DNA of 64,000 nt from Varroa destructor (lineage: Eukaryota > Arthropoda > Arachnida > Mesostigmata > Varroidae): contig NW_019211458.1 of assembly GCF_002443255.2 (NCBI RefSeq), positions 32,139,319 through 32,203,318 of the forward strand, given 5' to 3'. The notes beneath the pieces were generated by a model. That model had not been told where the DNA came from and made no database searches. It saw only the letters and a program-made list of their open reading frames with translations. This document shows, in pieces, positions 13,744 through 25,035 of the stretch (position 1 is the stretch's first letter; each line of letters starts with the position of its first letter). Position numbers and translations under genes: made by a program.

Positions 13744-15416
13744 CTTGACATTTTCGCTAGTGACGTTTTTAAGTGAGTATAAGGCTATCGTTTGGTTGTT
13801 TTTTTTGTAAATAAGCCGTCCTAGGTAGCTCGTACACAATAATGATCTATTTATATGTATAACGTTTATATACGTATGAACACTACTCAGTTAAAAAGAA
13901 GCGTTGTTTACTAGTTCTATGAAACGCATCGTGTTCATTATTGTTTTTATTTTACTATTATTATTATTTTAGAAGCACAAAATTAGTAATCGAATTGGTT
14001 GTCTTATTGACCTATATAATAGCGCTGAACACGTACAACCCTTTATCTAATTTTCGTAAAGTTACTGCTTTTTCAATCCTGCAAGTGTTGTTGCCTTTTT
14101 CGCTATAGGCTCAGAATAAGCGGAAGTCAATTTCCGATGTACGCACCACTCTTAATACAAGTTAATCCTACGTCGATGTTAAAACCTTTATGATTTAAAA
14201 TACCACTATATCTATATTTACAGCTATTTCTATCATGTGAAAATATTGTAAAAGCAATCCAGACAAGATTGCTAAAAAAGGAAAAAACTTAGCGTTTTAA
14301 TATGCAGGTTAAGTTCAAAGGCTCTATTCCTCGTCAAATTAAGCCTTGTGGACAAATGTACGTATATATAAGTTACACAATGCACAGCTTTATTTTAAAT
14401 ATCTACACTCAATAGTAACACTCATCTGAGCACCTGAGCACTGTTCGACAAGTCCGCCCCCTCCAAGGTTTTCACTTCATATCTCCATCGAGATTTCCAT
14501 GAAAAAATATTTTTTTCTCCGTCAGTGAAGCGCACCTTTCGATTCGTACTTTTTACTGTTTGTCTTAGGGCTATGTGCTAGTTCCGCGCATGACCTCACC
14601 TAGAGAAGCAAGATGTATTGTGAGCCTGGTGTGGCGCCATTAAAAGTTATTGTACAACGGAGAGTACTGTGCAAAGGAATTACTTACTATGTGCCGCAAT
14701 TGTATCACCTAAGTCTACCGTGCGGACCTTCGGGATTATATTTGTCCTATAGAAGATATATGGGCAGCAATTTATATATGCAACGATATCACAGGGACTA
14801 CTTGCAGCCATTATTTTTGTAAGATGTATCTGTGTTTAGATCCTTTACAGTGTAAAAGATAATACATTTTAATATACAACAACGGGATTCGATGCAAATA
14901 AATAGTACAGTATAATGTATTTACTTTATTCGCGTTAGTTATTCAACGCTACGCAAATTCACGCTCGCACACGTTCCTTCAGCGTCCAGTGGGAGACTTC
15001 ATTAAAGCTTGGATATGTACTGCAACATATATTCTACCTTAGTAATTGTCACGCCCGCACTTAAAGCAGAACCATCTTAACCAGAAAGCTGCGTCCTTTT
15101 TTAGTCTGAAGCATGTTTCTTTCATCTCTAGATACACATTTTGCTAGCCATAGTAAGCTTAGTTTTGCTTGATCTTATGTTGCGTTTCCTGATGCCCATG
15201 CTGCCTGCATGCCTATTTAGCACGTGATGTTCTCTATTTTGATCGCTATTTCGTCTAACCTTTCTTCTTTAAAGTCCTCCACCAGATGTCAGCTTTGTGT
15301 GTTCGATCCGAAATGCTCTAATGTTTAGCCTTTATCTGAGATTTGCCTTTCTATTTTTGGAGGAAGGCTATTGCAGAAAAGTTTCTCTAGTGCGCGGCAT
15401 AAAAACCTAAAGCACC
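13744..15416. other. Stretch without a supportable gene
   Basis: AT-rich sequence with short ATT-type runs near 13951-13972. A 69-codon plus-strand frame at 14613-14822 has no recognised motif. I see no RNA gene or mobile-element signature. Confidence 0.65.
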
Positions 15417-15496
15417 TTTTCATCCTTCCCCACTCTCTGTATACACAAAAGTCTCAAGAAGGCCGAGCTGTCGTCGGTGTGCTGTTGACAGAAAGT
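15417..15496. repeat. Diverged direct repeat, copy 1
   Basis: About 80 bp that align over their whole length with 16117-16200 in the same orientation. Shared blocks include TTTTCAT, CTCTGT.TAC.CAAAA, AAGAA, AGCTGT, GGTG.GCT and CAGAAAGT. Read on the minus strand, both copies give similar peptides: FLSTAHRRQLGLLETFVYTE here and FLTRAHQRQQLTFLKIFAYT in copy 2, each soon followed by a stop. This suggests remnants of one dispersed element or an old local duplication. I cannot name the family. Confidence 0.6.
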
Positions 15497-16116
15497 CCGT
15501 AACAAGTTGACCATAATTTACTGAGGCTGAAAGCAATTGTGCAGGACGTCTCACAGCCATTGCGGAAGACATGATTTTATAATAACAATGCGCTACTTCC
15601 AATTGTTAGTGTTTCTATTCGATTTGTTAGTACTTAATCTAAAATTCGTGTTAGATCGTATGCTACTATACATCTTTTTATCACTGGTAGGTATATTAGT
15701 GTCGTATAGAATTGATATTGACATTAAATCCGCCACTATTAATCGACCGGATCCTTTTCAGCGCGGCAGCGGTAGGTATGCAAACATGTCAGTAGGTCTA
15801 GAATTAAACTAGGCACAGTTCTTCATTAGACTATTGGCACTAGGCGAAAGTTTGACTTGGTACTTGACATTTACGGGACCTTGGCCTGAATATACCAAGC
15901 AGGTTCTTGAAGTATTATCAACGACATAACAATCAACGAAAGCGTGTAATATGTTGGGCTGCTAATGGTGTTCACCGTCGCATATGTACACGCGTATGTA
16001 TGCTACCTTTAGAAATATATCTTGAAGAGGATAATACAAGTAACATGTAGCTTTCCACCATCATACCCCTAAACACATCATAGCCACCCCAGCAGAAAAA
16101 CTCAAGTGCTGTGATC
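15497..16116. other. Spacer between the two direct repeats
   Basis: About 620 bp. A plus-strand frame at 15537-15812 (91 codons) encodes a leucine/valine-rich hydrophobic run but no recognisable domain, and its length is within chance. The spacer shows no inverted termini that would make the two repeats the ends of one element. Confidence 0.5.
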
Positions 16117-16200
16117 TTTTTCATACTTTTTCGCCCTCTGTGTACGCAAAAATCTTAAGAAAAGTCAGCTGTTGCCGCTGGTGCGCTCTTGTCAGAAAGT
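16117..16200. repeat. Diverged direct repeat, copy 2
   Basis: Partner of 15417-15496, about 620 bp away in the same orientation. Differences are mostly substitutions, with small indels around the GTCGTC / GTTGCCGCT segment. The weak similarity may continue a few tens of bases on both sides. If the repeat derives from a coding element, the minus-strand frame is the likelier one because substitutions partly preserve residues there. Confidence 0.6.
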
Positions 16201-19200
16201 GGAAGCGATGCTGGCCCGCCATTGTCAACACATCTAGAAAAAATTTAAGACCACGTACATACCTTAATTTCAAATCGGCCTAGTGCTAGGCCAAGAAAAC
16301 CTTCAGGATGGCGTTAATATTATGACAAACTATTGGTGTTCGGATAACTCTCCCTAATGCACATGCATAGTACTGATTAAGTTTCTGAACAGCTGTGCGG
16401 ATCATTAGAGTAGAAGGCAACGTGAGTAGTAAAATTCTGAGACGTTTTCAATTAGATGAAAAGTAAAAAACAAATAGATAGCAGGGTTTTAAAACTTAAA
16501 AGGTAGGAAAAGTTTTAGATAGGTTCAACCCAAACCGTATTGTTAGCATTTTGAGGTAGGACAACTTCAGAATGGTTTGAGCGAGAAAAATACGGTGTTA
16601 AGCTGATAATCTATGTATGCCTTTCGATTTTGTCAGACTTCGTCACTTACGAAACTATTATGAAAGGCATTCAAAGCTAAATCTTCCTTTTCGTTACCTT
16701 TCCGGAATTAGCAGCGCCACCGTCTGAAAGGCTCACCGTAGTATTATTGCAATTCCGTATAAATGATCGTTTCTGAGCTTAATCATCCATGATGCTACAC
16801 GTAAATGCATTGAATAATATGCACACGGTGAGTTTGCCGTTAGACCCATATATAACAATTACATCGATTGTTTATATTTTACAAAGCTTTGCCATAACTC
16901 CAAACCTATAAAAAACTAGAGAAACATCTTTACGGCATACGTAAAAATCTACACGAATACTAACTATACTCTTCAGTTTACGCCTCTTCTCAGCAGCCAA
17001 TATCCATGCACATATTGTCATCGAACAAGCAGATTGGTCTGGTTTTATATTAATTGTAAATCTTAGCGCCCGTTCGGATTATCGCTGATGTTAGGCTCCA
17101 AGGTAACTTGTAACGTTCTCTTGTTTGTTCTTTATGGGAGGAAAGACAGAAATACACCGACGTTATCATCGAATATATATCATATCTTGAGTGAGAAGGG
17201 ATAGCGTCGTCAAACAGCGTCGTTGATGACGCAAGCACACAGATTTGAAAAGGGCATGATTGAAACAACGAACATAAAAACATAACGCCATATCGGTGGC
17301 TTGTTCTCGAGCATGTCAGGGTGCATTTAGTAGTATTTCGTCTCTTTTTTTGCCTTGCGTTTTGACATGCGTTTATGCTGGGGGCAGAACAAAGCGTCAT
17401 TTTATCATTGCGCTTTCAGATGTCAAGCACCTGACATTAATCGTCAGCCCGGTAGCCGTCAAGTGCCAAAAGCCCTACTACAAGCCACAAGCTCGTCGCA
17501 GAACTATTAATTTTGAGAATGTTCAACCATGTTAAAGAATATAACGGAAATGTTATGGTATAATCGGTTATTTCCCGTGTATCATGTTTGATTGCGATAT
17601 ATTTTCCATGCATGATTAAACTGTAGGCGTCTCCCCGTAATGACGCACCGGTAACGTGTTTGCTGAATGCTTGACTTAAATACACCTGAATAGACCTATT
17701 TGTTTGACGCTAGCCATCTGAAGCACATTCGGTAGCAAGTACAATCGGGCATAAAGTTTAAAACATTTCTTATTCGAAGAAGCATTAGAAGCAAGCAGTT
17801 ACCAATCTATCGAGTATTGTATCTGGATAGATGAAAAACACGTCTGTCACATTGTTTGGCCCCACAAACAAGTTAGACCATGCGTGTGCGTTTAAACATT
17901 GTTTAGTGTTTCTAATACGCACGTAAAAACAGAATGCTTATGGAAAGAAACAATAGCAGTGTATATAGCTACCAGCTACGTTGCGTTAATCGATGATTTT
18001 TCAAGAGAACTAAGGTCAACTTTTTCGGCTTCAGCGCAGTTATCATTAATGCATAACAATGCTTACCACTGACTAGCCGCGTCCTCTGGGTCTAATCGCT
18101 TTTGTTCTCTTAGGGACTCTGAATAAGGAATAACACCGTTCGTACTAATTACACTCTGACAACTTAAGCAGAAGATCATCAAAATGTCGAGAGACGTATG
18201 CTTGACACGCTTAACTTTAACATGAGTATGTTGCTTGAAGTCCCGTACCAGGACGACGTGCTACCACGTGCAGCAAATCATACGGTTGTCCTCATTTATG
18301 AAAACGGCGTTTATTCGCCACGAGGCAACAACTTGGCCAGACCTATTAAGATTGTATAATCTGTTTTTCCGTTCAGTAACACGTGACCAATCGGCATACA
18401 GTTACGAGGTATTAGCCAACTCGGCCAATAATATTTCACTATACGAGCCAACACGTATTAGTGCATCGTATAAAGGAAGTAGACGCGCAGGTTCGCCGTT
18501 ATGGCGTCTTGTGCAGCCTTACATCACCGTTGCCCTTAACAGCAAAGACTATTTTAAACGATATTTTACGAGAGGCAGCGTGACCGTACCACAGACGTGA
18601 TACAGCTCATCGATGCCTCTATATTATACTCGTTTTTCATATGTATATATAGATGTATACATACTGTGTGTACGTAGATAGCGACGTACACTGCATCTGA
18701 AGAAGAGACGACATAGAACTCCGACTACAACCGGCTCACTGCGTCGTCCACTCTTCTGTCATCGTGTAATAAACGAACGATAAACTTCGTAAATAGAAAA
18801 TTCGACCAAACAGAAGCACCAGCATATTCCAATAAAAGCAGACCGAGGCACAGAACGATCGTTTTCACTGGTTATTTCGATGGCCTTTATCTAGGATCAA
18901 AGAGGAAACTTTCCTATGGCAGAAATCAAACAGCAGAAGTAAAGACGAAGCTTTAAAGTTTTGCTGATACTTCGTTGTCTCCGGTGTAGGCATAATTTTT
19001 ATCATCATTCGCAGCATCTTCTTGATCGTCCTATTCGATACAGTTATGTAAAGGCAAAGGCGGTCATAGGAGTTATAAATTGGTTATCCTTTTTGTACTT
19101 ATGCAGAAAATTAGTACTTTTGACATCAACGTCGATGTATTATTATTTAGTGACGCTGTTCATCTCATCGCTGGTGGTAGTGCTGCTCATGCTCCGTCTG

Positions 19201-20850
19201 TTGCTATCTTACCTGTTGTTAGCTATTCATGCTGACATCGACGACAGTGTTAGTAGTGGCCAAGACAGTGGGCTGAATGCGGCCAGCGGCCCTTCAGGGG
19301 CCAACTGGCATACCACGTAACCTGATGTGATTCTTTATTCGTCTATAACGCGTATACAGCTAACGAGCGTAATTGCCTATTGTTGCGCCGCGGTGTTAGA
19401 TAACCCGGCAACAAAAGCATTGTCTGCTTCCTGTGTCGACCTTAGTCTCGTCCTTCGTTACCTTTATTCTATCGCTTCTGTTCGTGTTTTTTTTGCGTTA
19501 CCTAACCTGTTACCCGCAGATGACGTTGGCACCTCAAGCATTCAGTGGCCTAGCACGGCCTTGAAGGGTCGCCTTTCCTCTCGTACCCTTCCCTAACTTC
19601 CGGTACTTTCGGAACTTGGCACGATTGTTTGCCACAGTTCCTTTCTGTGCTGTTCGCTCTGGGTGGCTTGGAAACACGAGTGCGATAGGCGGAAGCCTGA
19701 CAAAGTAAGCCAATCTTCTCGTTCTAGTGAAATGACTGAGCCATATTACCTAGCTAAGGCTGCACAGTCCTACTGCCCCAACAGGATAGTGGATTAGTAC
19801 GAGGCCATCAGTCGAATCTCTGACACATATTTTTGTATCCGAATGGCTATATCTGTTGTACGCGTTAGCCTATGCTGTGCCTTAATGTCGGCTGGACAGA
19901 ATATGCGAGGCAACGGTCTGTCGGGGACATCATTCACAAGCTCGTCGTAAGCGGTGCGCAGCTTGCTAGCCAAGCTGGGCTAAGAAAAATCGGTGCGTGG
20001 ATCTCAGGTTCGTTTGATTGACCACCTGAAATCCATATTGCTATTATTGATGCAATAATTGTAATTTAGGGACTGCTAGCGAACTGATATGGCCAACTTA
20101 ATACCTATAGGTAAAACAAAAAGAGGTAAAGACAAACAATTTCAAAAAATTCTACTATACCCACGCCAAACGGTTTTCATCATACAGGGTGCAATCAGAC
20201 TCCGCTAAAATGATGGCAAACACAACTACATCAACACGATTAGCTGTTTTTTCGTTAAATATGTGTACCCAACCCTAAGAAGCATCCCGTGCACGAATTT
20301 CAAAATCCTGGAGACAAAATGACAAAGCAATCCCGTAACAAATCCGCTAGAATCACATTTAAGTGCGCAAAAAGGCATAGTACGCAAGATTATTCTGAAC
20401 AACTCGAATCGAAAATAGGACATCTGTTGAGTGGTGTTTGGCTCTAGCGGTGTCACTTCTAGGTGTTCTAGAGAATCTATGTGTTTTGATTTAACCCAGC
20501 CGAAATAAACAATGAACACAGCTTGCCATTAGTTTACAGCTGTTATTTGTTTAACATTCGACCGGATGTTATCAGTAAACTACTAATTTTATCTGTTTTT
20601 AATAAAAATGACAGTGTGACTGTCCAGGTGCATACGACTGTGGCAAAGACAATTTGACAAGAAATTCTGCTAAAGGTGGACCCTAGCCAATTTTTACGAT
20701 GGCAATAAACGTTTACTAACTGAAAAAAAATAAGTACATCCATAATTTCATGGTACATACAAAACTTAAAAACATATAAAACTTACAAAGCTCAAGTATG
20801 AACCTCCCTAGAGATCAGCCATTTATCTCAAATGGTGAAATGTGCGTATT
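16201..20850. other. Long stretch without a confirmed gene
   Basis: No frame is long enough to exclude chance. Two items deserve mention. A 121-codon plus-strand frame at 18235-18600 opens at a TTG and has no recognised motif. A 119-codon plus-strand frame at 18961-19320 contains a strongly hydrophobic run, VTLFISSLVVVLLMLRLLLS, followed by an acidic, serine-rich tail; a possible acceptor (TTATTTAG) lies just before that segment near 19149. This would suit a single-pass membrane exon but is not proof. The DNA from 19.2 to 20.0 kb is GC-richer than average, with a further open frame at 19327-19596. Confidence 0.4.
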
Positions 20851-22118
20851 CTTAGTAGCCAATTTTTATCCTGGCTAAGATAAAGAAATACCTTTCATTT
20901 TCCACATAGTTTTTTTTCCACAGGCCGACTATGTTTGATGTACGCAAGCCATCCAGAATATTGAGAATAGTTTGACTTCCATAATGGGGCAAGGAATGAT
21001 GTTGTATCAATGTCATCAAAATTGATGGAGTAAACGCGACAAACCGACAGGCAAACGACGCAAAACCCATCGAAGAAATAAGCAGATGAATCGCCCTTAT
21101 CACTCATCATGACCATAATCACCCTGTGCCCATCCAAATTGTACGGTTAAAAGGCTTTCTCGGAAAACAGCGTCTATGCCTTCTGGGTTACCTCGAAACT
21201 CTTTTTGGTTCGAGACCTCGGAGTCGACCGACTCAGGGAAAATAAATAAGAATAAACAGAGGATAGGCTTGTGCATTGTATCTGCGTCAAAAGACCCAGA
21301 AGCTATTCTCGTTTCCTTCCAGACCTCCGACACTTTTTGAATAGAATTTGCTGCAAAGGTTTCCTTCTCCGTGGACACATGTCCCTAGAGCATCCTCATG
21401 CGTTTCAATTGTGCCGAAACCCTGAGATGACTCAAAACCTGCTTCATTATAACTAGATTTCGTCAGAGTCGGCGTCATTGTGCCCGCTTCAACTATTGCG
21501 GGGGACGAGCCGATGCACATAGCTAGCTTGCTGTAGCTGTCTGAGAGATTGTAAATGTTGTATTGAGAAATCTCAAACTTCAGTCCAACACCACGATTCT
21601 ATGCAGACGTGGTTGTGCGCCTTCGGTGCGTGCCAGTGTACGTGGCCGTGCACTCAGTGAGTCCGCTGTCATTGAATCTTTCGTAATACGTGGATGTAAC
21701 GCTCATTCATTGCTCATCGGAAGGGAGCGCCCAATGCATTCTTCAATGTCATTGTTCCAGAAATCAATTGCACCCCTAACGTCTGAAATGGCAAACCGAC
21801 GAACGAACTGGCAGACGGAACAACGGAGCTGAGTAGATAAATAGCCAGCGAGCGAGAACGATTCGAAGCCTTTGGGAAAAAGGCAGAATCGCGTTCGTAA
21901 TGTTGATGACTGCTAACTGAAGAAGTGAAGAACCGGGCCAGTTGAATAGTGGGAAAACTCGGTATGATGCCACTGACACAAAACTACAATTCGTGGGCGA
22001 ACTAGAGCGGGGGCGAGCTAGCAGTCAACGCTATTGTCTTCTAGATAGAATATAAATGAGCGATAACAGAGCTTTACTTAACGAGCTGCCAAGAGTCATC
22101 AGGCGACTGTCTACTCAC
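20851..22118 (-). other. GC-richer minus-strand block, possible exon remnants
   Basis: Minus-strand frames lie at 20852-21103, 20895-21137, 21100-21378, 21287-21520 and 21577-21829. The last begins right after a plausible acceptor (CTATTTATCTACTCAG ending at 21830). It is read in phase 0, matching the donor of the candidate first exon at 22119-22310, and has one in-frame TGA after about 41 codons. I recognise no domain in any of these frames. The block could be downstream exons of the 22.1-22.3 kb candidate, a pseudogene, or chance. Confidence 0.2.
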
Positions 22119-22310
22119 CAGGTCATCGCGCATCGGGGCAATGCTATTGGAAGCAGCAGCAGAAGAAAACCAGACGTCTTTATTCGCAACGTACAGAGCA
22201 CGTAAAGCTAGCATCAACGTCAGTTGTATGCTCACAATCGCGACTATCAGGTTTTGCTTTAGGAAAGCTTGAATGTGAATGAAAGATAGGGAAATGACGG
22301 CTGGTACCAT
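22119..22310 (-). CDS. Candidate first coding exon with membrane anchor
   Basis: The ATG at 22310 has a favourable context (AACAACATGG), and an in-frame stop lies shortly upstream with no acceptor between, so this would be an initiating exon. It gives 64 codons ending in phase 0 at a strong donor, CTG followed by GTGAGT (22118-22113); the open frame itself continues to 22074. About residues 19-40 are hydrophobic (NLIVAIVSIQLTLMLALRAL), after a short N-terminal segment containing one basic residue. A polar, serine-rich stretch follows, as in signal-anchored type II proteins with a stem region. A possible phase-compatible acceptor lies at 21830. I do not recognise the protein, and an isolated exon of this size could arise by chance. 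Confidence 0.3.
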
Positions 22311-23985
22311 GTTGTTTAGTTCAAGTGTGTTTCAGGCCTCTAGAAAGATTGACCTCGATACAAATACGTTTAATATAGCTATATAATATTATATGATGCA
22401 CATATATAGGTTATATGTGAAAACCTATAAATGAATTGTATCTATGGTGACTTTGAAGTAGCGATGGAAATTGGCACTTACTCAGTCGATCTAGAAATCG
22501 TACTGAATTGCTGATTATCATTGTCGTCAACACCGATATTTTTTGAAGTGGAGATACACTGGGATAGCGCAAAAAACACACGACTATTGAAAATGTTGAA
22601 TTCCTTTATGAGTAATCCAGCAGAAGCTGTCATCCCAATCTTTAGAGGATTAAAGGTACCTATTTCCTGCCTTAACTTCATAAGATACTAAATAATGCAA
22701 CAAGAATTGGTAGAATGAAGTGCTCGATGACAGATTTCGTTCAGTCCAGATAGGCGAACAAATGCTAACGTCCTTTTACTTTGATTTACGCTGTTAGGGA
22801 AAAAAACGTTCGACTAATCTATTGACGCTTTTACTTAGGATTTGAATAGTATAGACCAAAACAAAATGTCCTTTACGGAGAAAACTCATATACCTGAGAA
22901 AACACATTTATTTTATGATGCATTTTTTATGATTCAGAATAAAAAATATTACTTATTTGCCTCGAGCACCCGACGATTTGCTTTCAGAAGCATATGTCAC
23001 GTCAAAGCATCCTTCCCTGCGCATTTCAGTTCGAATTTCCGAAATGTATACATCTCAATTCACGAATTCTAGACAATTAACGACTGTTTAAAAAATAGTT
23101 CCGTTAATTTCCGTTATCTGCTCAAGCTAGTCTAGCCAAAACATTTACATGGTACTTCAATATATTTTTACACGCTTATCTGTCGCTTCTCTTCACACAC
23201 GGGGTTCATATTGAGAATTCAGCATTAACCTTTATCTTGCCGGATAGCTTCGTTATGCATACGTATGGTAACAGTATAATACTTCACTCTATAGACATCA
23301 CTAAAAAGTCTTCATCGTTACGATACAACAGTAGCGCGATGGGCAGCCACATGCGGTAAATAAGCGTATTTTAACCCGATCGAGGAAAAGGAAACGGCTA
23401 AGACGCAAAGCAGGAGCAGCGTTAACTCTTAAAACGGTTGACGCTAAGGATAAAACCGACGACAGTGTAACCTTGAGCTAGCTGCGTCACATTTGGCCGT
23501 TTCGTCGGAGCACAGTATGTTTCTTTATATTGTGCAAGTACTTTTAGAGGAATCCGTGCTGAAAGCAGACGTTGACATCGTCGATTGCATGAGAACATGG
23601 GCTGAATCACTCGAACCAGATTTTCGGCACAGAACGAAAAGTCGACGTAACACGTCGGGTAGTATAGGGCATATGAGGCCCCAGCCCGTCACAGTGCGAG
23701 GGCTAAGGTAATTTATCACTATCGACCGAAGTTCTGAGCGATGTTGAATAGAAATTGACGCCACGAAGAGAGCAACAATGGGGTGAACTGACCAGACAGC
23801 TAAAGACAAAAGTGGAAAGAAAATCTACTGATTTTTTGTCGATGCCGCTAATTTTTGCCTGTAAATAGGCAGTACCTATCAGATATGATTGTCTTGTCGT
23901 TATTTTGAGGAAATTTCGCAACAACTCTGTGGTAGCTTGAAGTGTTATCTCAGATTTTTGTTGCTGATTTGATACGGATAGATAC
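22311..23985. other. Stretch with weak exon-like segments only
   Basis: On the minus strand, 22478-22690 is open between an acceptor-like TTGCATTATTTAG and a perfect GTAAGT donor at 22480-22475. It could be an internal exon but would not join in frame to the 22.1 kb exon through any acceptor I can see. On the plus strand, 23450-23706 is open and ends at a good donor (CTAAG before GTAATT). Neither has a recognised domain. A small hairpin (CACATATA / TATATGTG) lies near 22399-22419. Confidence 0.3.
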
Positions 23986-24455
23986 TAAACATTCAAAAGG
24001 CACCGGTAGCACACTGGAAAAAGAGCGTTCTGTGCGATGGAATGTGTTACATAAAAAATGTGTGCCCAAGCAATTCGATGAAACTGTACAAGTTGCTACA
24101 ACAACTTAAGAAGAATCGTAGAAATTCAAGCCACACTGGGCGTGTATCCTCTCTTTCTTCCTGTGCGCAGAGCTTAATAAAACCATGTGTCTCTAATTAT
24201 TTTAAAGCTGAAAGGGAAAAAAAACATCAAAGTCTTAAAATAACCGATACAGTTTATAATAACATTGGATCAGAACCATCATTAAGAGTAGAAGAAAAAG
24301 GAATTAACGTGAATCCAGGCACCGTTATAAGTAACATATGTGATCTAACGTTTTTGTCACCTGAAAAGAAGTCCAGATATTGCAGAGATCCAATTCTGAA
24401 GCGTCAAGTTGAAAATAGTTATGATACTAGCAAGACAACACGTCCTCAATTGTAG
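23986..24455 (+). CDS. Candidate 3'-terminal exon, unknown protein
   Basis: A stop-free frame of about 156 codons, the longest with ordinary, non-repetitive composition in the window. It is rich in lysine, serine and asparagine and predicted soluble, for example SLKITDTVYNNIGSEPSLRV. It begins just after an acceptor-like TTTGATACGGATAG and ends in TAG. The first in-frame ATG is at 24042, giving 137 residues. An AATAAA signal occurs at about 24764 before the mariner fossil at 24779. I recognise no domain or membrane segment. Frames of this length are expected a few times by chance in 64 kb, so this remains a hypothesis. Confidence 0.3.
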
Positions 24456-24778
24456 ATGTATCGAAGTATAATGAAAATGTTTGTGGTTAACGTCTGCAGC
24501 TGAAACTGTGACATGTTGCAGTACTCATGCTTTCATACATAATACGCTCGGAAAAGGACTTCTAAAAGACAAACTTTGCTCGAAGGCATCTCTTGCGTTT
24601 CTTTTGAGATTTGCCTAAATTACTTAAAAATTATACTTAAATATGTCCTACCTTTTTGGAGCTCTTATTTGAACCTAGTAGGCCGTTACAAGCGAATCCA
24701 GCAGACTTTAAAATTGCAAATATAGGAAACAATCTTTGACTGATAAACACTGCAGTTTTGTAGAAATAAAGGGTAAAG

Positions 24779-25035
24779 ACCGATCGAGTTCGCTCGAGAA
24801 GAACTTAGTTCAAAAGGAAAAACATCTTTTAGTCTCGAAAATTATCACTCAGTGGTTAAGCTCTTGTCCCTCTAAGGACTCAACGCTGCGGACATTTATC
24901 GAAGATTGATAAAACATTAGGCAAAGGAACTGTACGCAAAAGCGAAGTCTGTAAATGGTGCAAGCGTTTTTAGGGTGTACATTAATGAGCTGCAGAATAG
25001 CAAGAAGGGGCCAGATATCAAGACCTCTATGCTTC
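24779..25035 (+). mobile_element. Mariner transposon fossil, copy 1 (N-terminal part)
   Basis: A decayed 5' portion of a mariner-family (IS630/Tc1/mariner) transposase gene. Frame at 24882 reads NAADIYRRLIKH then stop. The frame one base back continues LGKGTVRKSEVCKWCKRF (24917-24970) then stop, so a frameshift and stops have killed it. These match the helix-turn-helix region that binds the terminal repeats. The DNA aligns with 43811-44025, including sequence before the HTH (a GAGTT.GCTC block, GAAAAACAT.TTTAG, and CTGCGGA.ATT.AT.GAAGATTGAT), so both copies are one family. No catalytic DDD region or terminal inverted repeat was recognised downstream. Confidence 0.7.

Noticed and set aside
19327..19596. 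89-codon frame after the hydrophobic frame at 18961-19320
   Set aside because: No splice signal links it, no motif is visible, and the length is within chance for GC-richer DNA.
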